From Deltaproteobacteria bacterium YD0425bin50 (GTDB lineage: Bacteria > Desulfobacterota > Desulfobacteria > Desulfobacterales > YD0425bin50), in contig PDZT01000005.1 of the NCBI GenBank assembly GCA_002753105.1, positions 1 to 53,066 on the forward strand: a stretch of DNA of 53,066 bases, read 5' to 3'. Below, in pieces: positions 16,487-25,957 of this stretch; position 1 is the first letter of the stretch, and each line of letters begins with the position of its first letter. Position numbers and translations under genes: made by a program. The notes beneath the pieces are model-generated. The model was not told the DNA's origin. It ran no database searches and saw only the letters and a list, made by a program, of their open reading frames with translations.

Positions 16487-18355
16487 ATGATAGAATCATC
16501 TATTTCAAATGAAATGGGAACCGGGAAACTTGGGGAATTTTTGCTTAAAAATTCAGTATTTTCTAACTTTTCTCGTACTCATTTAGCAAAGTTAATACTC
16601 CAAATAAAATGTCATCAAATAAATAAAGATCAAATTCTGATTCAAAAAGATGCGGCTGCAGATTATCTTTTTCTTATTTATAGCGGATCTTTTAAAATTA
16701 TAAACGAAAGTAATCCACAAATAATAAAGGATGGATTTTTAGGGATTGAAACAGCGGTTGGTTTAGATACTTATAAGAATTCAATTATTGCTATAGAAAA
16801 TTCAGAACTCATTCGTATCTCAAAAAAATCAATAAATCAGTTAATTTCATCGAATCCCGATGCCCTAAAGACATTTTTTAGAGCATTTCATGATAACGAT
16901 GATGATGATAAAAAAATTGAGACTCTCATAAAAGTACATAAAGATAAAGATACTCCTTTCCCATATAAGCTGGTAATAGGTTGGGTATCTACGATGGTGT
17001 TACCACTTATTATGTTTTATGTTGCAAACTTACTTCATTTCAAATCCAGCGTTGCTTATTTTCTTTCCATCATTTGTTTGACTATTCTTTTATGGATATT
17101 TCAACTCTTACCTGTTTTTGTTCCACCGCTCCTGAGTATATTATTACTGATATTATTAAATGTTGCTCCGCCAAGTATCGCATTGTCAGGATTTGCATCT
17201 GGAACTTTTTTTATGTGTATGAGTGTTTTTCTCATTGGTGGAGTGATGATTAGTTCAGGGTTAACCTATCGGTTAATGCTTATGGTTCTGCGCCTTGTTC
17301 CTCCTTCTCGATTTTGGTACAGTTTTTGTTTATTTATTATTGGTATCATACTCACGCCCGTAGTTCCATCACCCACCGCAAGAGTAACGATGCTTATACC
17401 TTTTCTTGTTGAATTGATGGATATTGCAAAAGATGAACAAGACAATTTGATTTCAACGCAGTTTGTTTTAGCAACATTACAAGGTGTTGGGCTTGTTGGA
17501 ACAATTTTTTTAACAGGTGATCCGTTTAATTTGATTTTATTCGGTATGTTTGATCAACAGAACCAATATACATTTCAATGGCTATATTGGCTTTATGCTT
17601 CGTCGTTTGCTGGTATTATCTTATTAATTTCCTATTTTATACTATTGGGATTATTTTTTCGTAAAGCCGGAAAAATTAATATTTCACGTAATACTATTAA
17701 TGAACAAGTTAAAATTCTTGGCCCACTATCATCTGCAGAATGGGGTGCATTAATGGGAATATGTACCTTAGCGATTGGTATCATGAGTGCATCGATTCAT
17801 AAAATGGACATTCCATGGTTAACACTTTCAATTATTGTAGGTCTAATGATCGTTGGAACTGTTAACGCTGATGAAATGCGAAGTCGGATTGACTGGACTA
17901 CGCTCATTTTTATCGGGACAATTACGGCATGGGTTCCAGTTGTTTCATCTTCTGGATTAAACGATGTAATTACCGAAAATATCGGATGGGTAGGTCAATA
18001 CATGCAAAATAATATTTATATTTTTATTTTGTTGCTATTTGGCTTAATGATGATTGTCCGTATTTTTTTGCTTCCGGGAACAACAGCAATCCTTTTTTAT
18101 ACAGCACTTTCTCCTATAGCATTAACCGCTGGTATATCTGAGTGGTTTCTTGCTTTTATTATAAGACTAATATCAGAGTGTTTTATACTTCCCTATCAGT
18201 ACACTAATTATGTTCTAATACGAGATGACCTTGCATATCGCGGTTTGAAGTATAACAATAATAGAATTATTATGTTTAACATAATAATGGTATTCGTCAG
18301 GCTTGGAGCAATATTTGCCTCTTTACCTTTTTGGAAATATTTAAATATTATTTAG
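16487..18355 (+). CDS. SLC13/DASS-type anion transporter with N-terminal cNMP-binding-like domain (copy 1)
   Basis: In this 622-residue protein, residues 10-135 resemble a cyclic-nucleotide-binding beta-barrel (DAAADYLFLIYSGSFKIINE, then an FLGIETAVG phosphate-cassette-like loop). The canonical arginine of the cassette is not conserved (YKNS in place of the usual RA). Residues 155-620 form a polytopic membrane domain with repeats typical of DASS/SLC13 sodium-coupled dicarboxylate, citrate or sulfate carriers. The substrate-site loops read SPTARV near 304 and GDPFNL near 347 in place of the usual SNT motifs. A close paralogue lies 228 bp downstream. The soluble domain probably gates transport, but ligand and substrate are unknown. 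Confidence 0.82.
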   Translation: MIESSISNEMGTGKLGEFLLKNSVFSNFSRTHLAKLILQIKCHQINKDQILIQKDAAADYLFLIYSGSFKIINESNPQIIKDGFLGIETAVGLDTYKNSIIAIENSELIRISKKSINQLISSNPDALKTFFRAFHDNDDDDKKIETLIKVHKDKDTPFPYKLVIGWVSTMVLPLIMFYVANLLHFKSSVAYFLSIICLTILLWIFQLLPVFVPPLLSILLLILLNVAPPSIALSGFASGTFFMCMSVFLIGGVMISSGLTYRLMLMVLRLVPPSRFWYSFCLFIIGIILTPVVPSPTARVTMLIPFLVELMDIAKDEQDNLISTQFVLATLQGVGLVGTIFLTGDPFNLILFGMFDQQNQYTFQWLYWLYASSFAGIILLISYFILLGLFFRKAGKINISRNTINEQVKILGPLSSAEWGALMGICTLAIGIMSASIHKMDIPWLTLSIIVGLMIVGTVNADEMRSRIDWTTLIFIGTITAWVPVVSSSGLNDVITENIGWVGQYMQNNIYIFILLLFGLMMIVRIFLLPGTTAILFYTALSPIALTAGISEWFLAFIIRLISECFILPYQYTNYVLIRDDLAYRGLKYNNNRIIMFNIIMVFVRLGAIFASLPFWKYLNII

Positions 18356-18583
18356 ATCACTTATGTAACATTGAAGAACTGTTATTTAAAATATGAAACT
18401 TGTCATTTTTTTATTTGATTTTTTGCTTGATATAAAATAATTTAATCGGTTGATATAGTTAATTTGCAGTGAAGCAGTGAAGCAGGCATTGTTTTAATAG
18501 AGTATGGAAACATATAAAAAACTGACCTATTGAAGAATCTTTTACTTTTAAAATCCAACCGGTTTTCCATGAAAGGGTAGAGT

Positions 18584-20461
18584 ATGAGTGTAAACGAAGT
18601 TGCAGTGTCTAAAAATTTTTTAGACCTATTAACAGAAAATCCCATCTTAAAAAGTGTCAACTCTGCTGATCTTGCTCGAATGCTCTTGCACGTTGGTCAC
18701 CTGGAAATGAAGGAAGGTGAAACCTTATTTGAAAAAGATAAGGATGCCAAGTATTTATATTTAATAACAAGCGGATCCTTTCAATTACTGTCACCCGATC
18801 AAAAAAATTCCATTGAAAAGGGTGGATCAGTAAGTAGCGGTTATATCGGGGAAGAAGGGGTTCTGGGATCCAATAGCTATAGAAGCTCTGCGATATCTAC
18901 TTCTTCATCCTCTGTAATAAGCATTCCAACGAAGGACCTTCTTTTAATCATCGAAAAACATCCTGAAATTAAGAATCAGTTTTTTGAATCTTATGTAAGG
19001 GGAAAGCATGTGGTTCAAAAAAAGACTACTGAAACATCTCCAATAAAAGAAGGAAATTTTCCAATAAAAGAAACATTAGGCTGGATACTGACTTTTGGAG
19101 GATCGCTATTAACTTATTGGCTTATGTCTCAAAGCCATATCGAAAAAGGCATTGCCTATACTACAGCCATTATTATGTCGGCAGTAGGTATGTGGATATT
19201 CAATCTTGTACCTGCATTTGCTCCACCCATCTTTGTAATACTCATGGTGATTTTGCTGGATGTCGTTCCGCCGGAAATAGCTATAGGCGGGTTTGCATCC
19301 AGCAGTTTTTTTATGTTATTGAGTATTTTTGGAGTAGGTGCGCTAATGGTTGCTTCGGGATTGACTTTTCGTCTCTCGTTGTTAATTTTGCGTGTCTTGC
19401 CATCTTCTTCTCGATGGTATAACGTCGGACTCTTTTTAAGTGGATCTATTTTAACTCCTGTAATCCCTTCTCAGGGTGGACGAACCACCATTGTTGCTCC
19501 ATTTTTGGCAGATATGATGTTTTCTTCAGACCCTCAAAAAAAAGATATTCTCGGAGCAAATTTCGTAAACAGTACGTTGAGCGGAGTGAGTTTATTAGCT
19601 TCTATTTTTTTAACAGGGAAGCCCTCAAACCTAATCGTGCTCGGTTTATTTGACTATCAAACGCAGTTCGCTTTTCAATGGTTAAATTGGTTGTTTGCTG
19701 CATCAATGAGCGGTATTGTATTAATAATTTTTTATTTTTTAATTTCGAATTTTGTATTCAGGGGTTCGAGAAAGTTTGCCATTGCTCCAGAGATTATTCA
19801 GAAACAATTAAAAATGATAGGGCCACTTTCTAATAGCGAATGGTCAGGTCTTGCAGCGGTAACGATTTTGATTATTGGCATTCTGACCACATCTATTCAT
19901 AAAGTAGACATTCCGTGGGTATCCTTTACAATTATGGCAGTCTTAATGCTTTATGGGTTTGTGGGTAGAAACGAATTGCGTTCACTCGTTGAATGGCCTA
20001 CGCTACTTTTTGTAGGAGCAATTATTGCTTGGCTGCCGATTATGTCTGCCACAGGTATCAATACCGTTGTATCTAATAATTTGGTATGGCTTGGGGAATA
20101 TATGAAGACCAATTTAACAGTATTTATTGGACTATTGTGTGCTATTATTATCCTTGTGCGTTTTGTTCTGCCAGAGCCTGTTACGGTTATTCTTTTTGTA
20201 ACTGCTTTGTTTCCCCTTGCAAATATCACAGGCGTATCCACATGGCTCATTGGTTTTATTATATTAACAATGTCTGAAACCTATATTTTTCCATATCAAA
20301 GCGGCTATTATATCCAATTAAAGGAGTTTCTTTCTTCAAATCAATTAGAAGGCAATTATGATGAGAGGCGTATTATATTGTTCAATTTTCTTATGACTCT
20401 TGGTCGTATCATTGCTATTTATGCATCTCTACCATTTTGGAGGCAAACAGACATCATATGA
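18584..20461 (+). CDS. SLC13/DASS-type anion transporter with N-terminal cNMP-binding-like domain (copy 2)
   Basis: This 625-residue paralogue has the same layout as the preceding gene: a cNMP-binding-like domain at about 20-150 and a DASS membrane domain at about 160-625. Its phosphate cassette is better kept (GYIGEEGVLGSNSYRSSAIS, with Glu and Arg in the expected order), so it may bind a cyclic nucleotide while copy 1 may not. The transport-site loops read SQGGRT near 300 and GKPSNL near 345, different from copy 1, suggesting a changed substrate. The stop codon overlaps the start of the next gene (ATGA), a substrate-binding protein, indicating translational coupling. AAAGGG precedes the ATG at 18584. 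Confidence 0.83.
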   Translation: MSVNEVAVSKNFLDLLTENPILKSVNSADLARMLLHVGHLEMKEGETLFEKDKDAKYLYLITSGSFQLLSPDQKNSIEKGGSVSSGYIGEEGVLGSNSYRSSAISTSSSSVISIPTKDLLLIIEKHPEIKNQFFESYVRGKHVVQKKTTETSPIKEGNFPIKETLGWILTFGGSLLTYWLMSQSHIEKGIAYTTAIIMSAVGMWIFNLVPAFAPPIFVILMVILLDVVPPEIAIGGFASSSFFMLLSIFGVGALMVASGLTFRLSLLILRVLPSSSRWYNVGLFLSGSILTPVIPSQGGRTTIVAPFLADMMFSSDPQKKDILGANFVNSTLSGVSLLASIFLTGKPSNLIVLGLFDYQTQFAFQWLNWLFAASMSGIVLIIFYFLISNFVFRGSRKFAIAPEIIQKQLKMIGPLSNSEWSGLAAVTILIIGILTTSIHKVDIPWVSFTIMAVLMLYGFVGRNELRSLVEWPTLLFVGAIIAWLPIMSATGINTVVSNNLVWLGEYMKTNLTVFIGLLCAIIILVRFVLPEPVTVILFVTALFPLANITGVSTWLIGFIILTMSETYIFPYQSGYYIQLKEFLSSNQLEGNYDERRIILFNFLMTLGRIIAIYASLPFWRQTDII

Positions 20462-21513
20462 ATTTTAAAAAAATTATTCCAACTTTATTAAAACTTGTAT
20501 TTATTGTGGCTCTCTTGGTGTTAATTATTGTCCATAAGACCAATAAACCGCGTCTATTTGTTTTACACAGTTATCACACCGATTATTCGTGGGTGATTCA
20601 GATGAATGAAGGTATTCGTCGTGCATTGGTTAAACATCCAGATATCATCATACGTCACCATTATATGGATTTAAAAAATCATACTGATGCCAGCTTTAAA
20701 CGTATGGCGGAAACGATTGCTCATCGCACAATAGCCACTTGGCAACCCAATGTTATCATCATTGCTGATGATATCGCACAAAAATTAGTGGGGAGTAAAT
20801 ACGTAAATCATCCTACGATTAGCGTTGTATTTTGTGCAGTTAACGGTGGAGTTGATGCTTATGGTTACACGGGTGCCAAAAATGTAACCGGTATGTATGA
20901 ACGAAAACCCTTAAACGCTCTTCGTGAAACGGCAAAAATGATAGCTGAAGCCAGAGGGTTTAATTTCAACGATCCTAATGCAAAAAAACCGAAGGTGGTT
21001 TTTGTCTGCGATACTTCTGAATCTGTTACGAAGGAATTACCCGGAATGCAATCATTTAATTGGAGTCCTTTTGAATTTATGACTCCTATAAGAGCCGATA
21101 ATTTTTCACAATGGCAACAATGTATTAAAGATGTAAATCAATATGCAGACATTATTTTAGTGAGTGATTATCGCGAATTCCGATTGCCATCCGGTGAAAA
21201 AGAAGTCATTAAGCCTTCAGCAATTATGAATTGGACAGAAAAAAATTCGAAAATTCCAATTCTAGGTATGTCCTTAATCAATGTTGAAGATGGTGGAATG
21301 CTTTCTGTTTATACTTCGGGGTATGAACAAGGTGAAGTATCTGGAAGCATGGCTGTAAGTATTATAAAGGGTAAAAAAGGTTCAGATATTCCGCATGAAA
21401 GTACAGAGCAATTTTTAGTTTCCGTAAGAGAATCAACAATGGAACAAAGAAACTTACCTATTCCTGCTATTTATGAAGCATTTGCAAGGGCTATGAATAC
21501 ATATTATGAATAA
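20458..21513 (+). CDS. Membrane-anchored ABC-type substrate-binding protein (PF04392-like)
   Basis: The 351-residue protein starts at the ATG inside the preceding stop (ATGA at 20458-20461), preferred over a start 21 bp upstream. One N-terminal hydrophobic segment (about 8-25) anchors or exports it. The rest has the ABC_sub_bind pattern: LFVLHSYHTDYSWVIQMNEGIRRAL, then PNVIIIADDIAQKLV, VVFCAVNGGVD and a C-terminal GYEQGEVSGSMAVSIIKGKK hinge-side motif. No ABC permease or ATPase genes are adjacent; instead it is coupled to a DASS transporter gene, so it may deliver ligand to that transporter or sense it. The next gene overlaps it by 8 bp. Confidence 0.78.
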   Translation: MNFKKIIPTLLKLVFIVALLVLIIVHKTNKPRLFVLHSYHTDYSWVIQMNEGIRRALVKHPDIIIRHHYMDLKNHTDASFKRMAETIAHRTIATWQPNVIIIADDIAQKLVGSKYVNHPTISVVFCAVNGGVDAYGYTGAKNVTGMYERKPLNALRETAKMIAEARGFNFNDPNAKKPKVVFVCDTSESVTKELPGMQSFNWSPFEFMTPIRADNFSQWQQCIKDVNQYADIILVSDYREFRLPSGEKEVIKPSAIMNWTEKNSKIPILGMSLINVEDGGMLSVYTSGYEQGEVSGSMAVSIIKGKKGSDIPHESTEQFLVSVRESTMEQRNLPIPAIYEAFARAMNTYYE

Positions 21514-22456
21514 TCAACCTAAACATACTATTTTGATTACCACAGCTTCCTTTGGAACAACCAATGCTTTGCTTATTGAGCGCTTAAACCAAGAAGGTTT
21601 TTGTGTTGAAACAAATCCCTATCGCAGGAAATTAACTGAAGAGGAACTCACTTCATTAATTGAAAAATATCAGCCCGTAGTAGGGATCATTGCTGGTGTA
21701 GAACCCATTACAAGAAAGGTTCTACAAAAAGCGACACACTTAAAGGTCATTTCACGGTGTGGAATAGGATTGGACAGTGTTGATTTATCAGCAGCATCAG
21801 AGTACGGAATGATAGTGACTAATACACCGGATGCTCCGACCATTGCTGTAGCTGAATTAACACTATCCATGATACTTTCATTGCTTCGTCGGGTTCATCG
21901 TTCGGATAGCAGTATCCGAAAAGGAGGATGGGAACGGCCAATGGGAAACCTTTTATATGGAAAAACCATTGGTATTATCGGTTGTGGCCGTATTGGAACC
22001 TATGTTGCTAAACTCCTCTCCTCTTTTGGTTGTATTGTCCTCGCTCATGATTGCTTTAACCCTATAAAAACAGATTACTATGAACAGGTAACCTTAGATC
22101 AACTTTTAAATGAATCAGATATACTCACGCTTCATATCCCATATACTTCAGAAAATCATCATTTTATAGATCGAGAGAAATTATTTTTAATAAAAAAAGG
22201 GAGCGTTGTGATTAATGCAGCAAGAGGTGGGTTAATCGATGAAGACGCACTGTATGAAGCTATAAATTGCAACCATATTGCTGGTGCAGCATTGGATTCT
22301 TTTGAAATAGAACCCTATTCTGGTAAATTGATCACATTAGATAACGTTCTGCTCACTGCTCATATCGGTTCTTATGCCATAGAAGCACGTTCCATGATGG
22401 AAACTCAATCGGTGGACAATCTTCTGAGTCAACTTAAAAAACAACAAGGGATATAG
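21506..22456 (+). CDS. D-isomer 2-hydroxyacid dehydrogenase (phosphoglycerate dehydrogenase-like)
   Basis: The 316-residue protein has the two-domain 2-hydroxyacid dehydrogenase fold. The NAD-binding motif is GIIGCGRIGTYVAKLL near 151-166. The catalytic set is Arg in VISRCGIGLDSVD near 80-92 and INAARGGLIDEDAL near 231-244, the Glu in DSFEIEP near 260, and the His in LLTAHIGS near 280. It is the short form without the C-terminal ACT domain of full-length SerA. Substrate could be 3-phosphoglycerate or another 2-hydroxyacid. It overlaps the binding-protein gene by 8 bp and precedes the HAD gene by 17 bp, so the genes are co-transcribed. Confidence 0.9.
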   Translation: MNNQPKHTILITTASFGTTNALLIERLNQEGFCVETNPYRRKLTEEELTSLIEKYQPVVGIIAGVEPITRKVLQKATHLKVISRCGIGLDSVDLSAASEYGMIVTNTPDAPTIAVAELTLSMILSLLRRVHRSDSSIRKGGWERPMGNLLYGKTIGIIGCGRIGTYVAKLLSSFGCIVLAHDCFNPIKTDYYEQVTLDQLLNESDILTLHIPYTSENHHFIDREKLFLIKKGSVVINAARGGLIDEDALYEAINCNHIAGAALDSFEIEPYSGKLITLDNVLLTAHIGSYAIEARSMMETQSVDNLLSQLKKQQGI

Positions 22457-22473
22457 CTAAACGTAGCAAAATA

Positions 22474-23097
22474 ATGACATGGCAAGCTGTTTTTTTTGAT
22501 TTTGATGGGGTGATTTTAGATTCGGTAGATATTAAAACCATTGCATTTGCTCAGATGTTTAGACCTTATGGTGAAGACATCGAGCGGCAAGTGGTTGATT
22601 ATCATATTAAACATGGCGGAGTATCGCGATTTAAAAAATTTCAATATTTTTATGAAGAACTATTGCATCGCTCCATAAACGAAGAAACCATAGCCGCTTT
22701 GTCGAATACTTTTTCGGATTTGGTTTTAAAAAAAATCTTAGAAGCACCCTTTATGCCCGGCGTTACGGAGACCTTGCAATCTATTAAAGAGAAGCAGATA
22801 CAGGCTTTTGTTGTATCAGGAACTCCAGAAGAAGAAATACAAGATATCATTGTACGTCGTGGTCTTGCCTCATTTTTTTTAGAAGTTCATGGATCCCCTC
22901 GGCAAAAAGATGAAATTGTCCGGAATATTTTAAGCCGATATCCTTTAAACTCTACAAAATGTCTATTTATCGGCGATGCCTTGTCCGATTATCAAGCAGC
23001 AAAACAAAATCATCTCTGTTTCTTAGGTATTGTGAAACAAGGACATACTTCTCTTTTTTCTTCGGATACGACCATTTCGCATATTATTCATCTGTGA
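22474..23097 (+). CDS. HAD-superfamily phosphatase
   Basis: The 207-residue protein shows the four HAD motifs: FFDFDGVILDS near 7-17 (nucleophile and acid aspartates), VVSGTPEE near 114 (motif II threonine or serine), a lysine near 137 (RQKDEIV) and FIGDALSDYQAA near 165-176 (motif IV acidic residues). A helical cap lies at about 18-90, as in phosphoglycolate phosphatase-like subfamily I enzymes. The substrate is probably a small phosphorylated metabolite. In this operon it could dephosphorylate a sugar or hydroxyacid phosphate together with the dehydrogenase and epimerase, which is inference from order only. Confidence 0.88.
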   Translation: MTWQAVFFDFDGVILDSVDIKTIAFAQMFRPYGEDIERQVVDYHIKHGGVSRFKKFQYFYEELLHRSINEETIAALSNTFSDLVLKKILEAPFMPGVTETLQSIKEKQIQAFVVSGTPEEEIQDIIVRRGLASFFLEVHGSPRQKDEIVRNILSRYPLNSTKCLFIGDALSDYQAAKQNHLCFLGIVKQGHTSLFSSDTTISHIIHL

Positions 23098-23108
23098 TGA
23101 GGAAAGAA

Positions 23109-23978
23109 ATGAACAAAATCGTTGTTTTTGGAGGCGCTGGGTTTATCGCAAGTCATTTAGCCGATAAACTTGATAAAATGAATTACGAAGTGATTCTTTA
23201 CGATAAAGAAGAATCTCCTTATTGTCAAGGCAATCAGAAAATGGTTGTGGGTGATATTTTAGATGATAATTTAGTTAAAAAGGCACTAGAAAATGCCAAT
23301 TATGTATATCACTTTGCTGGAATTGCGGATATCGAACAATCTACTCACATGCCTTTGGAAACCATTCGTGTAAATGTTTTAGGAACAGCCCATATCTTAG
23401 AGGCCTGTGTCAAAGCTAAGGTGCATCGATTTATTTTTGCCAGTTCTATGTATGTGTACAGCGAACTGGGAAGTTTTTATCGCGTATCAAAACAAGCATG
23501 TGAAAAACTCATCGAAGAATATTCTCGTCAATTTGATTTAAAATATACTATTTTACGTTTAGGCAGTGTATATGGCCCTCGAGCAAATTATTTTAATCCT
23601 ATAAAAAAAATTATTGACCAATTACGAGAAAACAAAAAAGTCATCTGTAATAGACACCCTGATGATGTTCGTGAATACATTCATGTATTAGATATGGCAG
23701 AAGAATGCATCAATATTCTTGATAAACGCTATGAAAATCAGCATATTATTATAAATGGCAGTCAACCCTTAACTATGGATAAACTGCTTCAAATGCTCAG
23801 AGAAATAATAGGGAATAACGCTGAAATCGAATATGTTCCCAATGAAGCACCAAGTCATTATCAGATTTCCCCTTATGCATTTCGACCAAAAACCGCAATT
23901 AAAATCATCCCAACACATTTTCATGACCTTGGTCAAGGTCTTTTAGATTTATTCTATCTTGAAAACGAAACAGTATAG
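23109..23978 (+). CDS. NAD-dependent sugar-nucleotide epimerase/dehydratase
   Basis: The 289-residue protein is an extended short-chain dehydrogenase. It has the NAD motif FGGAGFIASHLADKL near the N-terminus, VYHFAGIADIEQS near 66-78, a Ser-x-Tyr pair in SSMYVYSELGSFYRVSKQACEKL (catalytic YxxxK about residues 127-131) and RLGSVYGPRANYFNP near 154. The ATG at 23109 is chosen because GAGG lies 6 bp before it; longer frames run back into the HAD gene. GalE-like enzymes act on UDP- or GDP-sugars for surface polysaccharides. It is the last gene of the run from 18584. Confidence 0.88.
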   Translation: MNKIVVFGGAGFIASHLADKLDKMNYEVILYDKEESPYCQGNQKMVVGDILDDNLVKKALENANYVYHFAGIADIEQSTHMPLETIRVNVLGTAHILEACVKAKVHRFIFASSMYVYSELGSFYRVSKQACEKLIEEYSRQFDLKYTILRLGSVYGPRANYFNPIKKIIDQLRENKKVICNRHPDDVREYIHVLDMAEECINILDKRYENQHIIINGSQPLTMDKLLQMLREIIGNNAEIEYVPNEAPSHYQISPYAFRPKTAIKIIPTHFHDLGQGLLDLFYLENETV

Positions 23979-24061
23979 AAGCCTATTTGGGGAAAGAAAA
24001 ATAGATTCTAACGACAAAGAAAAACATCAATAAACTATAAAAAGTGAGGAGGAATTGAACG

Positions 24062-24412
24062 ATGCAACCGAAATACGCTTTATTTGCTTTTCAGGGAGAA
24101 ATGATGTGTTTTGCTCATGTGTTATTACATGCAATTGATATGAATGAAAAGGGATATGATGTAAAAATAATTATTGAAGGCAGTGCTACAAAGCTGATTT
24201 CAGACCTTGCCGATCCAAAAAAGCCCTTTGCCGCTATTTACAGTAAAGTCAAAAGTCTCGGGTTAATTGACTGTATTTGCAAGGCATGCGCAACTAAAAT
24301 GGGAACACTTCATGAAGCTGAAACACAACAGCTCAAGATTCATGGTGATATGTCAGGTCATCCTTCGATGACGCAATATATCAGTAACGGTTATCAAATT
24401 ATAAGCTTTTAA
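24062..24412 (+). CDS. DsrE-like small protein
   Basis: The 116-residue protein begins with a beta strand YALFAFQGEMMCFAHVLLHA and continues MNEKGYDVKIIIEGSATKLI, then CICKACATKMGT, a pattern found in DsrE/DsrF-fold proteins of sulfur metabolism. The CKAC pair could be a sulfur-transfer or redox site. A good ribosome site (GTGAGGAGG) lies just upstream. Its 3' end overlaps the convergent exonuclease gene by 14 bp. In sulfur-metabolising bacteria such proteins relay sulfane sulfur; here no sulfur genes are adjacent, so the role is open. Confidence 0.7.
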   Translation: MQPKYALFAFQGEMMCFAHVLLHAIDMNEKGYDVKIIIEGSATKLISDLADPKKPFAAIYSKVKSLGLIDCICKACATKMGTLHEAETQQLKIHGDMSGHPSMTQYISNGYQIISF

Positions 24413-25826
24413 GGTTTTGGTTTACGAATAATCTTAATTCATGTAATAGCTGAATTTGTTGGTCATCTAAGGTCTTTGAATTGATCAATGTTTCAATTTC
24501 AGTTAAGACTTTCGGGGGTGTTTTGCGTTTTTGGCCAGTATAATCTACGCATATGTAATTATCATTAGCTGCATAGATTTGTTTCAAATATTCCTGAGCG
24601 CTTAGATGAAGGTCGTTCGTGAGTTTGTCTTTATAATTTCGAATTAAAATGCGTTCGGCAAGTAAATTTGAGCGTTGGCTTGGACATTCTTTTAACATGA
24701 AACATTTTTTTTCAAGTGGATACGAATGAAATCGTGCAAAAAAGCGACTTTCTTGATCTGTGAAAAAACCATCCTGATAAAGTGATGCATCAACGTCCAC
24801 ATTTGGAATCCAAGGATACTCAAATGCTTGATAATACATAATTATTTTATGAAAAATATCAAGATGCTCTTTGCACCATGTAATATTCTTTTCAACCTGT
24901 TTTCTGCGCTCGGGGTTAAGTATTTTCCAGAATCGTTCATGTGGTGCTAAAATAATTGCGGGTTCACCATAGCGTTTCCGGATCACTCGACTACATTCTG
25001 GTATTGTATCCTGTTTACAATTTTCTAACTCCATTGTATCAAGTTGAAGCCAGAGACTTTGATTGGAATAAGGTTTTGAATGACCAATACAAAGTACAGG
25101 CAATACATAATTACGTTCATGACCTGACCGCAAATCAATGAGTAGTCCAATCTTATGATGACCAAAATCAGAGTGCATTACAAACGGAAGATTGTCTATT
25201 CTCTCCTTATCTATTTTCTTTTCAAAATAACTAATAATGTAATCCCACATTTTGTTTTCATGATGTAAAACTTTCGCGATGGCTATGGTTGCACGAACAT
25301 CTGCTATAGCATCATGTGCACGGCCACAATCTATTGCATTTGCTGAGGCAATATATTCAAGTTTAAACGATGGTTTTTGGTTAATGACAGGCCAAATGAG
25401 TACTTCTGGTTTAAACAGTTTATATATCACGATAATCGGGAGAATATCCATGCGTCCGCATTCATTCGCATATTGATGGGAATAAGGATTTAACAAATTT
25501 CGATAAAATGAAAAGCGTAAAAATTCGTCGTCAAATCCAAAATTATTAAATCCAATACTAATCGTACCGGGTTTATTGAAAAGTTCATGAATACGGCAGA
25601 TAGCTTCATATTCACAACTTCCTGAAAGGAGTTCGGATATCGGAATCCGATGGGTAATCATTGCTTCTGGAGTGGGGATAATATCTGATCGTAATTGAAC
25701 ACGGATAGAGATATTTTCAATTTCTGATAAATTGAGATTAGTTCGGATGGCTGCAAATTGAAGGACTTGATCAAAACAGGAATTTAATCCTGTCGTTTCA
25801 AGATCATAGAATAAGTAGGTACGCAC
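24399..25826 (-). CDS. sbcB: Exodeoxyribonuclease I
   Basis: At 475 residues the length is the same as that of Escherichia coli exonuclease I. The DEDD exonuclease signature is clear: FYDLETTGLN near 6-15, SIGFNNFGFDDEFLRFSFYRNLLNPY near 95-120 and HDAIADVRATIAIAKVL near 176-192. The central SH3-like and C-terminal helical regions have the expected length. It degrades single-stranded DNA 3' to 5' and takes part in recombination and mismatch repair. The gene lies downstream of rpsI on the same strand after a hairpin and converges on the DsrE-like gene with a 14-bp overlap. Confidence 0.92.
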   Translation of the reverse strand: MRTYLFYDLETTGLNSCFDQVLQFAAIRTNLNLSEIENISIRVQLRSDIIPTPEAMITHRIPISELLSGSCEYEAICRIHELFNKPGTISIGFNNFGFDDEFLRFSFYRNLLNPYSHQYANECGRMDILPIIVIYKLFKPEVLIWPVINQKPSFKLEYIASANAIDCGRAHDAIADVRATIAIAKVLHHENKMWDYIISYFEKKIDKERIDNLPFVMHSDFGHHKIGLLIDLRSGHERNYVLPVLCIGHSKPYSNQSLWLQLDTMELENCKQDTIPECSRVIRKRYGEPAIILAPHERFWKILNPERRKQVEKNITWCKEHLDIFHKIIMYYQAFEYPWIPNVDVDASLYQDGFFTDQESRFFARFHSYPLEKKCFMLKECPSQRSNLLAERILIRNYKDKLTNDLHLSAQEYLKQIYAANDNYICVDYTGQKRKTPPKVLTEIETLINSKTLDDQQIQLLHELRLFVNQNLKSL

Positions 25827-25871
25827 GATTCATCCATTTAAACCTTGTAATAAACCACTTGGTTTGATGAA

Positions 25872-25898
25872 TGGGTAGGCTAAAAAAAAGCCTACCCA
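25872..25898 (-). terminator. Hairpin between rpsI and sbcB
   Basis: TGGGTAGGCT pairs perfectly with AGCCTACCCA (10 bp) around a 7-nt loop. Read on the minus strand the loop and the bases before the stem are T-rich, but no T-run follows the stem. It may attenuate transcription from the rplM-rpsI operon into sbcB, or stabilise an mRNA end, rather than be a standard terminator. Confidence 0.55.
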
Positions 25899-25957
25899 AA
25901 AAAAATTGCTCAGAATCAAGCCATACCTAATAAACAAAGATAAGAAGAGAAAAAAAA

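Noticed and set aside
18470..18488. Short direct repeat GTGAAGCA x2 between the two transporter genes
   Set aside because: Two 8-bp units only, with no further copies or structure; expected by chance in a window of this size.
22959..23108. Longer start for the epimerase gene, adding 50 residues
   Set aside because: The extension runs through the 3' end of the HAD gene in another frame, has no resemblance to epimerase N-termini, and the ATG at 23109 has a good ribosome site directly before the NAD-binding motif.
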